Shown one piece after another: positions 12,745 to 25,300 of a DNA stretch of 64,000 nucleotides. Made by a program: the position numbers and the translations under genes. Each line of letters begins with the position of its first letter. Positions within the stretch are counted from its first letter, which is position 1. Location of the stretch: contig JAAAXO010000119.1 in assembly GCA_011799875.1 (NCBI GenBank), forward strand, positions 1,524,763 through 1,588,762, written 5' to 3'. Source of the stretch: Thinopyrum elongatum. Taxonomy: Eukaryota; Streptophyta; Magnoliopsida; Poales; Poaceae. The notes under the pieces are model-generated. The model did not search any database, had not been told where the DNA came from, and saw only the letters and a list, made by a program, of their open reading frames with translations.

Positions 12745-15600
12745 CTAGCCTCTAAAATCGTTACGTGAGCTCAACCATGGACACATGTTGGGATAATAAT
12801 GTGCTGAATAATGGGATATGATTACATTTGTGCACCAACAAGGCCTACTTGTCTGTCTGGATAGAAGGAGGAGGCTCCTTGGTGCAGCAAAGCACCCCAA
12901 AAATGAAGTTTTGCATGCTCTATCACCCATCCCGCTTTCAACCGCGTGTTTGGGCAAGAACATGCTTCATCCTTGGACAAAGATGTGCATAGCAGCTCTT
13001 CTGTGCTCTTATCATTTACACACAAAATAATAGGTCATTTTGAGTGTTGAAAGATGGCTCCCCGGTGCGATCAACTTACCTTGGAAGCTCGACTCACGGT
13101 CTGCCCCGGTGCTGGAATCCATTTAGGTTGTATCCATAGAACAGGCGTAATCTGGTCATACGAACTCTGTTTGAGCTCCACAACCTGCCAAAACGACCGC
13201 AACGAAAAGCCGTATACCCCGGTGGCCCACTTCGTCTGCTATGGTAAAGTTTCGGAGGCCAAAACTGGCTTGCAAAATTGAGTTCCTGACGATTTAATCG
13301 CTGGCGTGTCCACTCCTAGCCTCTAAAATCGTTATGTGAGCTCACCCATGGACACATGTTGGGATAATAATGTGCAGAATAATGGGATATGATTCCATTT
13401 GTGCACCAACAAGGCCTACATATCTGTCTGGATAGAAGGAGGAGGCTCCTTGGTGCACCAAAACACCCCAAAAATGAACTTTTGCATGCTCTATCAGCCA
13501 TCCCGCTGCCAGCTGCATGTTTGGGCAAGAACAAGCATCATCCTTGGACGAAGATGTGCATAGTAGCTCTTCTGCGGTCTTATCATTTACACGCAAAATA
13601 ATAGGTCGTTTTCGAGTGTTGAAAGAGGGCTCCCTGACGCGATCAACTTACCTTGGAAGCTCGATTCACGGTCTGCCCCGGTGCTGGAATCCATTTAGGT
13701 TGTATCCGTAGAACGGGCGTAATCCGGTCATACAAACTCCGTTTGAGCTCCACGACCTGCCAAAATGACTGCAACAAAAAGCCGTATACCTCGGTGGCCC
13801 ACTTCGTTGGCTACGGCAAAGTTTCAAAGGCCAAAAATGGCTTGCAAAATTGAGTTCCTGATGATTTAAGCGCTGGCGTGTCCACTCCTAGCCTCTAAAA
13901 TCATTACGTGAGCTCACCCATGGACACATGTTGGGACAATAATGTACAAAATAACGGGATATGATTCCATTTGTGCAACAACAAGGCCTACATGTCAGTC
14001 TGGATCGAAGGAGGAGGCTCCTTGGTGCACCAAAATACCCCAAAAATGAAGTTTTGCATGCTCTATCACCCATCCCGCTTTCAGCCGCATGTTTGAGCAA
14101 GAACATGCGTCATCCCTGGACGAAGATGTGCATAGAAGCTCTTCTGCACTCTTATCATTTACACGCAAAATAATAGGTCATTCCGAGTGTTGAAAGATGG
14201 CTCCCCGGTGCGATCAACTTACCTTGGAAGCTCGACTCACGGTCTGCCCCGGTGCTGGAATCCATTTAGGTTGTATCCGTAGAACGGGCGTAATCTGGTC
14301 ATACGAACTCCGTTTGAGCTCCACAACCTGCCAAAACGACCGCAACAAAAAGCCGTATACCCCGGTGGCCCACTTCATCGGCTACGGTAAAGTTTCGGAG
14401 GCCAAAACTGGCTTGCAAAATTGAGTTCCTGATGATTTAATCGCTGGGGTGTCCACTCCTAGCCTCTAAAATCGTTACGTGAGCTCAACCATGGACACAT
14501 GTTGGGATAATAATGTGCTGAATAATGGGTTATGATTACATTTGTGCACCAACAAGGCCTACATGTCTGTCTGGATAGAAGGAGGAGGCTCCTTGGTGCA
14601 GCAAAGCACCCCAAAAATGAAGTTTTGCATGCTCTATCACCCATCCCGCTGCCAGCCGCATGTTTGGGCAAGAACATGCATCATCCTTGGACGAAGATGT
14701 GCATAGCAGCTCTTCTGCGCTCTTATCATTTACACGCAAAATAATTGGTCATTCCGAGTGTTGAAAGATGGCTCCCCGGCGCGATCACCTTACCTTTGAA
14801 TCTCGACACACGGTCTGCCCCGGTGCTGGAATCCATTTAGGTTGTATCCGTAGAACGGGCGTAATCTGGTCATACGAACTCTGTTTGAGGTCCACAACCT
14901 GCCAAAACGACCGCAACGAAAAGCTGTATACCCTGGTGGCCCACTTCATCGGCTACGGCAAAGTTTCGGAGGCCAAAACTGGCCTGCAAAATTGAGTTCC
15001 TGATGATTTAATCGCTGGCGTGTCCACTCCTAGCCTCTAAAATCGTTACGTGAGCTCACCCATGGACACATGTTGGGATCATAATGTACAGAATAACGGG
15101 ATATGATTCCTGTTGTGCACCAACAAGGCCTACATGTCTGTCTGGATAGAAGGAGGAGGCTCCTTGGTGCACCAAAACACCCCACAAATGAAGTTTTGCA
15201 TGCTCCATCACCCATCCTGCTGCCAGCCGCATGTTTGGGCAAGAACATGCGTCATCCTTGGACGAAGATGTGCATAGCAGCTCTTCTGCGCTCTTATCAT
15301 TTACACACAAAATAATAGATCATTCCGAGTGTTGAAAGATGGCTCCCCGATGCGATCAACTTACCTTGGAAGCTCGACTCACGGTCTGCCCCGGTGCTGG
15401 AATCCATTTAGGTTGTATCCGTAGAACGGGCGTAATCTTGTCATACGAACTCCGTTTGAGCTCCACAACCTGCCAAAACGACCGCAACAAAAAGCCGTAT
15501 ACCCCGGTGGCCCACTTCATCGGCTACGGTAAAGTTTCGGAGGCCAAAACTGGCTTGCAAAATTGAGTTCCTGATGATTTAATCGCTGGGGTGTCCACTC
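12745..15600 (+). repeat. 5-monomer HOR (X-Y-Z-X-P), unit 1, 2,856 bp
   Basis: Anchors 12818 (X), 13389 (Y), 13961 (Z), 14532 (X) and 15103 (P). X monomers have TGATTACATTTG, CAGCAAAGCACCCC and CTCAACCATGG. Y has ATGAACTTTTGC and ATCAGCCATCC. Z has the CAGTCTGGATCG marker with CGCTTTCAGCC and a CATAGAAGC change. P has GATTCCTGTTGTG and CTCCATCACCC. The same order recurs 2,856 bp later. X occurs twice in the unit, so an older X-containing exchange preceded the 5-mer amplification. Confidence 0.9.
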
Positions 15601-18454
15601 CTAGCCTCTAAAATCGTTACGTGAGCTCAACCATGGACACATGTTGGGATAATAATGTGCTGAATAATGGGATATGATTACATTTGTGCACCAACAAGGC
15701 CTACATGTCTGTCTGGATAGAAGGAGGAGGCTCCTTGGTGCAGCAAAGCACCCCAAAAATGAAGTTTTGCATGCTCTATCACCCATCCCGCTTTCAACCG
15801 CATGTTTGGGCAAGAACATGCGTCATCCTTGGACAAAGATGTGCATAGCAGCTCTTCTGCGCTCTTATCATTTACACGCAAAATAATAGGTCATTTCGAG
15901 TGTTGAAAGATGGCTCCCCGGTGCGATCAACTTACCTTGGAAGCTCGACTCACGGTCTGCCCCGGTGCTAGAATCCATTTAGGTTGTATCCATAGAACGG
16001 GCGTAATCTGGTCATACGAACACTGTTTGACCTCCACAACCTGCCAAAACGACCGCAACGAAAAGCCGTATACCCCGGTGGCCCACTTCGTCTGCTATGG
16101 TAAAGTTTCGGAGGCCAAAACTGGCTTGCAAAATTGAGTTCCTGACGATTTAATCGCTGGCGTGTCCACTCCTAGCCTCTAAAATCGTTACGTGGGCTCA
16201 CCCATGGACACATGTTGGGATAATAATGTGCAGAATAATGGGATATGATTCCATTTGTGCACCAACAAGGCCTACATGTCTGTCTGGATAGAAGGAGGAG
16301 GCTCCTTGGTGCACCAAAACACCCCAAAAATGAACTTTTGCATGCTCTATCAGCCATCCCGCTGCCAACTGCATGTTTGGGCAAGAACATGCATCATCCT
16401 TGGACGAAGATGTGCATAGCAGCTCTTCTGCGGTCTTATCATTTACACGCAAAATAATAGGTCATTCCGAGTGTTGAAAGAGGGCTCCCCGGCGCGATCA
16501 ACTTACCTTGGAAGCTCGATTCACGGTCTGCCCCGGTGCTGGAATCCATTTAGGTTGTATCCGTAGAACGGGCGTAATCCGGTCATACAAACTCCGTTTG
16601 AGCTCCACGACCTGCCAAAATGACTGCAACAAAAATCCGTATACCTCGGTGGCCCACTTCGTCGGCTATGGCAAAGTTTTGGAGGCCAAAACTGGCTTGC
16701 AAAATTGAGTTCCTGATGATTTAATCGCTGGCGTGTCCACTCCTAGCCTCTAAAATCATTACGTGAGCTCACCCATGGACACATGTTGGGACAATAATGT
16801 ACAAAATAACGGGATATGATTCCATTTGTGCACCAACAAGGCCTACATGTCAGTCTGGATCGAAGGAGGAGGCTCCTTGGTGCACCAAAACAGCCCAAAA
16901 ATGAAGTTTTGCATGCTCTATCACCCATCCCGCTTTCAGCCGCATGTTTGGGCAAGAACATGCGTCATCCTTGGACGAAGATGTGCATAGAAGCTCTTCT
17001 GCACTCTTATCATTTACACACAAAATAATAGGTCATTCCGAGTGTTGAAAGATGGCTCCCCGGTGCGATCAACTTACCTTGGAAGCTCGACTCACGGTCT
17101 GCCCCGGTGCTGGAATCCATTTAGGTTGTATCCGTTGAACGGGCGTAATCTGGTCATACGAACTCCGTTTGAGCTCCACAACCTGCCAAAACGACCGCAA
17201 CAAAAAGCCGTATACCCCGGTGGCCCACTTCATCGGCTACGGTAAATTTTCGGAGGCCAAAACTGGCTTGCAAAATTGAGTTCCTGATGATTTAATCGCT
17301 GGGGTGTCCACTCCTAGCCTCTAAAATCGTTACGTGAGCTCAACCATGGACACATGTTGGGATAATAATGTGCTGAATCATGGGATATGATTACATTTGT
17401 GCACCAACAAGGCCTACATGTCTGTCTGGATAGAAGGAGGAGGCTCCTTGGTGCAGCAAAGCACCCCAAAAATGAAGTTTTGCATGCTCTATCACCCATC
17501 CCGCTGCCAGCCGCATGTTTGGGCAAGAACATGCATCATCCTTGGACGAAGATGTGCATAGCAGCTCTTCTGTGCTCTTATCATTTACACGCAAAATAAT
17601 AGGTCATTCCGAGTGTTGAAAGATGGCTCCCCGGCGCGATCACCTTACCTTCGAATCTCGACACACGGTCTGCCCCGGTGCTGGAATCATTTAGGTTGTA
17701 TCCGTAGAACTGGCGTAATCTGGTCATACGAACTCTGTTTGAGGTCCACAACCTGCCGAAACGACCGCAACGAAAAGCCGTATACCCTGGTGGCCCACTT
17801 CAACGGCTACGGCAAAGTTTCGGAGGCCAAAACTGGCTTGCAAAATTGAGTTCCTGATGATTTAATCGCTGGCGTGTCCACTCCTAGCCTCTAAAATCGT
17901 TACGTGAGCTCACCCATGGACACATGTTGGGATAATAATGTACAGAATAACGGGATATGATTCCTGTTGTGCACCAACAAGACCTACATGTCTATCTGGA
18001 TAGAAGGAGGAGGCTCCTTGGTGCACCAAAACACCCCAAAAATGAAGTTTTGCATGCTCCATCGCCCATCCTGCTGCCAGCCGCATGTTTGGGCAAGAAC
18101 ATGCGTCATCCTTGGACGAAGATGTGCATAGCAGCTCTTCTGCGCTCTTATCATTTACACGCAAAATAATAGATCATTTCGAGTGTTGAAAGATGGCTCC
18201 CCGATGCGATCAACTTACCTTGGAAGCTTGACTCACGGTCTGCCCCGGTGCTGGAATCCATTTAGGTTGTATCCGTAGAACGGGCGTAATCTGGTCATAC
18301 GAACTCCGTTTGAGCTCCACAACCTGCCAAAACGACCGCAACAAAAAGCCGTATACCCTGGTGGCCCACTTCATCGGCTACGGTAAAGTTTCGGAGGCCA
18401 AACCTGGCTTGCAAAATTGAGTTCCTGATGATTTAATCGCTGGGGTGTCCACTC
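15601..18454 (+). repeat. 5-monomer HOR (X-Y-Z-X-P), unit 2
   Basis: Anchors 15674 (X), 16245 (Y), 16816 (Z), 17387 (X) and 17957 (P) carry the same diagnostic variants in the same order as unit 1. A 1-bp deletion near 17,688 (GGAATCATTTAGG) shortens the register slightly. Other small differences include GTGGGCTCACCC near 16,194 and TATCCGTTGAACG near 17,132. Confidence 0.9.
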
Positions 18455-19595
18455 CTAGCCTCTAAAATCATTACGTGAGCTCAACCATGGACACATGTTG
18501 GGATAATAATGTGCTGAATAATGGGATATGATTACATTTGTGCACCAACAAGGCCTACATGTCTGTCTGGATAGAAGCAGGAGGCTCCTTGGTGCAGCAA
18601 AGCACCCCAAAAATGAAGTTTTGCATGCTCTATCACCAATCCCGCTGCCAGCCGCATGTTTGGGCAAGAACATGCATCATCCTTGGACGAAGATGCGCAT
18701 AGCAGCTCTTCTGCGCTCTTATCATTTACACGCAAAATAATAGGTCATTCCGAGTGTTGAAAGATGGCTCCCCGGCGCGATCACCTTACCTTCGAATCTC
18801 GACACACGGTCTGCCCCGGTGCTGGAATCCATTTAGGTTGTATCCGTAGAACGGCCGTAATCTGGTCATACGAACTCCGTTTGAGGTCCACAACCTGCCA
18901 AAATGACCGTAACGAAAAGCCGTATACCCTGGTGGCCCACTTCATCGCCTACGGCAAAGTTTCGGAGGCCAAAACTAGCTTGCAAAATTGAGTTCCTGAT
19001 GATTTAGTCGCTGGCGTGTCCACTCCTAGCCTCTAAAATCATTACGTGAGCTCACCCATGGACACATGTTGGGATAATAATGTACAGAATAACGGGATAT
19101 GATTCCTGTTGTGCACCAACAAGGCCTACATGTCTGTCTGGATAGAAGGAGGAGGCTCCTTGGTGCACCAAAACACCCAAAAAATGAAGTTTTGCATGCT
19201 CCATCACCCATCCTGCTGCCAGCCGCATGTTTGGGCAAGAACATGCGTCATCCTTGGATGAAGATGTGCATAGCAGCTCTTCTGCACTCTTATCATTTAC
19301 ACTCAAAATAATAGGTCATTCCGAGTGTTGAAAGATGGCTCCCCGGCGCGATCAACTTACCTTGGAAGCTCGACTCACGGTCTGCCCCGGTGCTGGAATC
19401 CATTTAGGTTGTATCCGTAGAACGGGCGTAATCTGGTCATACGAACTCCGTTTGAGCTCCACAACCTGCCAAAACGAGCGCAACGAAAAGACGTATACCC
19501 CGGTGGACCACTTCATCGGTACGGTAAAGTTTCGGAGACCAAAACTGGCTTGCAAAATTGAGTTCCTGATGATTTAATCTCAGGCGTGTCCACTC
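18455..19595 (+). repeat. Partial HOR unit 3: X-P pair
   Basis: Monomers at 18528 (X) and 19099 (P) repeat the X-P end of the 5-mer and then the HOR stops. The downstream half of the P monomer (19335 onward) already carries the 1-bp deletion GGTACGG that marks the 570-bp subfamily, so the boundary between the left and middle zones lies within this monomer, near 19,515. Confidence 0.82.
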
Positions 19596-20736
19596 CTAGC
19601 CTCTAAAATCGTTACGTGAGCTCACCCATCGACACATGTTGGGATAATAATGTACAGAATAATGGGATATGAATCCATTTGTGCACCAACAAGGCCTACA
19701 TATCTGTCTGGATAGAAGGAGGAGGCTCCTTAGTGCACCAAAACACCCCAAAAATGAAGTTTTGCATGCTCTATCACCCATCCCGTTGCCAGCCGCATGT
19801 TTGGGGCAGAACATGCATCGTCCTTGGACGAAGATGTGCATAGCAGCTCTTCTACGCTCTTATCATTTACACGCAAAATAATAGGTCATTCCGAGTGTTG
19901 AAAGATGGCTCCCCGGCACGATCAACTTACCTTGGAAGCTCGACTCACGGTCTGCCCCGGTGCTGGAATCCATTTAGGTTGTATCCGTAGAACGGGCGTA
20001 ATCTGGTCATACGAACTCCGTTTGAGCTCCACCACCTGCCAAAACGACCGCAACGAAAAGACGTATACCCCGGTGGACCACTTCAGCGGCTACGGTAAAG
20101 TTTCGGAGGCCAAAACTAGCTTGCAAAATTGAGTTCCTGATGATTTAATCGCAGGCGTGTCCACTCCTAGCCTCTAAAATCGTTACGTGAGCTCACCCAT
20201 CGACACATGTTGGGATAATAATGTACAGTATAATGGGATATGAATCCATTTGTGCACCAACAAGGCCTACATATCTGTCTGGATAGAAGGAGGAGGCTCC
20301 TTGGTGCACCAAAACAACCCAAAAATAAAGTTTTGCATGCTCTATCACCCATCCCGTTGCCAGCCGCATGTTTGGGGCAGAACATGCATCGTCCTTGGAC
20401 GAAGATGTGCATAGCAGCTCTTCTACGCTCTTATCATTTACACGCAAAATAATAGGTCATTCCGAGTGTTGAAACATGGCTCCCAGGCACGATCAACTTA
20501 CCTTGGAAGCTCGACTCACGGTCTGCCCCGGTGCTGGAATCCATTTAGGTTGTATCCGTAGAACGGGCGTAATCTGGTCATACGAACTCCGTTTGAGCTC
20601 CACAACCTGCCAAAACGAGCGCAACGAAAAGACGTATACCCCGGTGGACCACTTCATCGGTACGGTAAAGTTTCGGAGACCAAAACTGGCTTGCAAAATT
20701 GAGTTCTTGATGATTTAATCGCTGGCGCGTCCACTC
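19596..20736 (+). repeat. Dimeric duplication with GAATCC and ACATATCTG markers
   Basis: Two adjacent monomers (anchors 19669 and 20240) share GATATGAATCC, ACATATCTGTC, CCCATCGACAC, CCGTTGCCAGC and TTTGGGGCAGAAC, which are not found together elsewhere. The segments 19335-19577 and 20476-20718 are near-identical at a two-monomer offset (1,141 bp) and share CAAAACGAGCGC and GGTGGACCAC. This is a recent local duplication at the left edge of the middle zone. Confidence 0.82.
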
Positions 20737-22300
20737 CTAGCCTCTAAAATCATTACGTGAGCTCACCCATGGACACATGTTGGGATAATAATGTACAGAA
20801 TAATGGGATATGATTCCATTTGTGCACCAACAAGGCCTACATGTCTGTCTGGATAGAAGGAGGAGGCTCCTTGGTGCACCAAAACACCCCAAAAATGAAG
20901 TTTTGTATGCTCTATCACCCATCCTGCTGCCAGCCGCATGTTTGGGCAGGAACATGCATCATCCTTGGATGAAGATGTGCATAGCAGCTCTTCTGCACTC
21001 TTATCATTTACACTCAAAATAATAGGTCATTCCGAGTGTTGAAAGATGGCTCCCCGACACGATCAACTTACCTTGGAAGCTCGACTCACGGTCTTCACCG
21101 GTGCTGGAATCCATTTAGGTTGTATCCGTAGAACGGGCGTAATCTGGTCATACGAACTCCGTTTGAGCTCCACGACCTGCCAAAACGACCGCAACGAAAA
21201 GCCATATACCCTAGTGGCCCACTTCATCGGCTACGGTAAAGTTTCGGAGGCCAAAACTGGCTTGCAAAATTGAGTTCCTGATGATTTAATCGCTGGTGTG
21301 TCCACTCCTAGCCTCTAAAATCGTTACGTGAGCTCACCCATGGACACATGTTGGGATAATAATGTACATAATAACGGGATATGATTCCATTTGTGCACCA
21401 ACAAGGCCTACATGTCTGTCTGGATAGAAGGAGGAGGCTCCTTGGTGCACCAAAACACCCCAAAAATGCAGTTTTGCATGCTCTATCACCCATCCCGATG
21501 CCAGCCGCATGTTTGGGGAAGAACATGCATCGTCCTTGGACGAAGATGTGCATAGCAGCTCTTCTGCGCTCTTATCATTTACACGCAAAATAATAGGTCA
21601 TTCCGAGTATTGAAAGATGGCTCCCCGGCGCGATCAACTTACCTTGGAAGCTCGACTCACGGTCTGCCCCGGTGCTGGAATCCATTAAGGTTGTATCCGT
21701 AGAACGGGCGTAATATGGTCATACGAACTCCGTTTGAGCTCCACATCCTGCCAAAACGACCGCAACGAAAAGCCGTATACCCTGGTGGCCTACTTTGTTG
21801 GCTACGGTAAAGTTTCAGAGGCCAAAACTGGCTTGCAAAATTGAGTTCCTGATGATTTAATCGCTGGCGTGTCCACTCCTTGCCTCTAAAATCGTTATGT
21901 GAGCTCACCCATGGACACATGTTGCGATAAGAATGTACAGAATAATGGGATATGATTCCATTTGTGCACCAACAAGGCCTACTTGTCTGTCTGGATAGAA
22001 GGAGGAGGCTCCTTGGAGCACCAAAACACCCTAAAAATGAAGTTTTGCATGCTCTATCACCCATCCCGCCGCCAGCCGCATGTTTGGGGAAGAACATGCG
22101 TCATCCTTGGACGAAGATGTGCATAGCAACTCTTCTATGCTCTTATCATTTACATGCAAAATAATAGGTCATTCCGAGTGTTGAAAGATGGCTCCCCGGC
22201 GCGATCAACTTACCTTCGAAGCTTGACTCACGGTCTGCCTCGGTGCTTGAATCCATTTAGGTTGTATCCGTAGAACGGGCGTAATCTGGTCATACGAACT
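20720..22300 (+). repeat. Block duplicated at 23.0-24.6 kb (4-monomer offset), copy 1
   Basis: The segment matches 23,003-24,583 at an offset of 2,283 bp and 27,802-29,382 at 7,082 bp. Shared private variants are GGCGCGTCC (near 20,725, 23,008 and 27,807), GCAGGAACATGC, CGGTCTTCACCGG, TGTACATAATAACGG, CCCGATGCCAGC and the CTACTTGTCTG/CCGCCGCCAGCC monomer anchored at 21952, 24235 and 29034. The resemblance starts and ends inside monomers, as expected of unequal exchange. Confidence 0.82.
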
Positions 22301-25300
22301 CCGTTTGAGCTCCACAACCTGCCAAAACAACCACAATGAAAAGCCGTATACCCCGGTGGCCTACTTCGTCGGCTACGGTAAAGTTTCGGAGGCCAAAACT
22401 GGCTTGCAAAATTGAGTTCCTGATGATTTAATCGCAGGTGTGTCCACTCCTAGCCTCTAAAATCGTTATGTGAGCTCACCCATGGACACATGTTGGGATA
22501 ATAATGTACAGAATAACGGGATATGATTCCATTTGTGCACCAACAGGGCCTACATGTCTGTCTGGATAGAAGGAGGAGGCTCCTTGGAGCACCAAAACAC
22601 CCCAAAAATGAAGTTTTGCATGCTCTATCACCCAGCCCGCTGCCAGCCGCATGTTTGGGCAAGAACATGCGTCATCCTTGGACGAAGATGTGCATAGCAG
22701 CTCTTCTGTGCTCTTATCATTTACACGCAAAATAATAGATCATTCCGAGTGTTGAAAGATGGCTCCCCGGCGCGATCAACTTACCTTGGAAGCTCTACTC
22801 ACGGTCTGTCCCGCTGCTGGAATCCATTTAGGTTGTATCCGTAGAACGGGCGTAATCTGGTCATATGAACTCCGTTTGAGCTCCACAACCTACCAAAACG
22901 ACCGCAACGAAAAGTCGTATACCCCAGTGGCCCACTTCGTCGGTACGGTAAAGTTTCGGAGGCCAAAACTGGCTTGCAAAATTGAGTTCCTGATGATTTA
23001 ATCGCTGGCGCGTCCACTCCTAGCCTCTAAAATCGTTACGTGAGCTCACCCATGGACACATGTTGGGATAATAATGTACATAATAATGGGATATGATTCC
23101 ATTTGTGCACCAACAAGGCCTACATGTCTGTCTGGATAGAAGGAGGAGGCTCCTTGGTGCACCAAAACACCCCAAAAATGAAGTTTTGTATGCTCTATCA
23201 CCCATCCTGCTGCCAGCCGCATGTTTGGGCAGGAACATGCATCATCCTTGGATGAAGATGTGCATAGCAGCTCTTCTGCACTCTTATCATTTACACTCAA
23301 AATAATAGGTCATTCCGAGTGTTGAAAGATGGCTCCCCGGCGCGATCAACTTACCTTGGAAGCTCGACTCACGGTCTTCACCGGTGCTGGAATCCATTTA
23401 GGTTGTATCCGTAGAACGGGCGTAATCTGGTCATACGAACTCCGTTTGAGCTCCACGACCTGCCAAAACGACCGCAACGAAAAGTCGTATACCCTGGTGG
23501 CCCACTTCGTCGGCTACGGTAAAGTTTCGGAGGCCAAAACTGGCTTGCAAAATTGAGTTCCTGATGATTTAATCGCTGGTGTGTCCACTCCTAGCCTCTA
23601 AAATCGTTACGTGAGCTCACCCATGGACACATGTTGGGATAATAATGTACATAATAACGGGATATGATTCCATTTGTGCACCAACAAGGCCTACATGTCT
23701 GTCTGGATAGAAGGAGGAGGCTCCTTGGTGCACCAAAACACCCCAAAAATGAAGTTTTGCATGCTCTATCACCCATCCCGATGCCAGCCGCATGTTTGGG
23801 GAAGAACATGCATCGTCCTTGGACGAAGATGTGCATAGTAGCTCTTCTGCGCTCTTATCATTTACACGCAAAATAATAGGTCATTCCGAGTGTTGAAAGA
23901 TGGCTCCCCGGCGCGATCAACTTACCTTGGAAGCTCGACTCACGGTCTGCCCCGGTGCTGGAATCCATTTAGGTTGTATCCGTAGAACGGGCGTAATCTG
24001 GTCATACGAACTCCGTTTGAGCTCCACAACCTGCCAAAACGACCGCAACGAAAAGCCGTATACCCTGGTGGCCTACTTTGTTGGCTACGGTAAAGTTTCA
24101 GAGGCCAAAACTGGCTTGCAAAATTGAGTTCCTGATGATTTAATCGCTGGCGTGTCCACTCCTAGCCTCTAAAATCGTTATGTGAGCTCACCCATGGACA
24201 CATGTTGAGTTAAGAATGTACAGAATAACGGGATATGATTCCATTTGTGCACCAACAAGGCCTACTTGTCTGTCTGGATAGAAGGAGGAGGCTCCTTGGC
24301 GCACCAAAACACCCCAAAAATGAAGTTTTGCATGCTCTATCACCCATCCCGCCGCCAGCCGCATGTTTGGGGAAGAACATGCGTCATCCTTGGACGAAGA
24401 TGTGCATAGCAACTCTTCTATGCTCTTATCATTTACATGCAAAATAATAGGTCATTCCGAGTGTTGAAAGATGGCTCCCCGGAGCGATCAACTTACCTTC
24501 GAAGCTTGACTCATGGTCTGCCCCGGTGCTTGAATCCATTTAGGTTGTATCCGTAGAACGGGCGTAATCTGGTCATACGAACTCCGTTTGAGCTCCACAA
24601 CCTGCCAAAATGACCGTAATCAAAAGCCGTATACCCCGGGGGCCCACTTCGTCAGTACGGTAAAGTTTCGGAGGCCAAAACTGGCTTGCAAAATTGAGTT
24701 CCTGATGATTTAATCGCTGGCGTGTCCACTCCTAGCCTCTAAAATCGTTATGTGAGCTCACCCATGGACACATGTTGGGATAATAATGTACGGAATAACG
24801 GGATATGATTCCATTTGTGCACCAACAAGGCCTACATGTCTGTCTGGATAGAAGGAGGAGGCTCCTTGGTGCACCAAAACACCCCAAAAATGAAGTTTTG
24901 TATGCTCTATCACCCATCCTGCTGCCAGCCGCATGTTTGGGCAAGAACATGCGTCATCCTTGGATGAAGATGTGCATAGTAGCTCTTCTGCACTCTTATC
25001 ATTTACACAAAAAATAATAGATCATTCCGAGCGTTGAAAGATGGCTCCCCGGCGCGATCGACTTACCTTGGAAGCTCGACTCACGGTATGCCCCGGTGCT
25101 GGAATCCATTTAGGTTGTATCCGTAGAACGGGTGTATTCTGGTCATACGAACTCCGTTTGAGCTCCACGACCTGCCAAAACGACCGCAACGAAAAGACGT
25201 ATACCCCGGTGGCCCACTTTGTCGACTACGGTAATGTTTCGGAGGCCAAAACTGGCTTGCAAAATTGAGTTCCTGATGATTTAATCGCTGGCGTGTCCAC

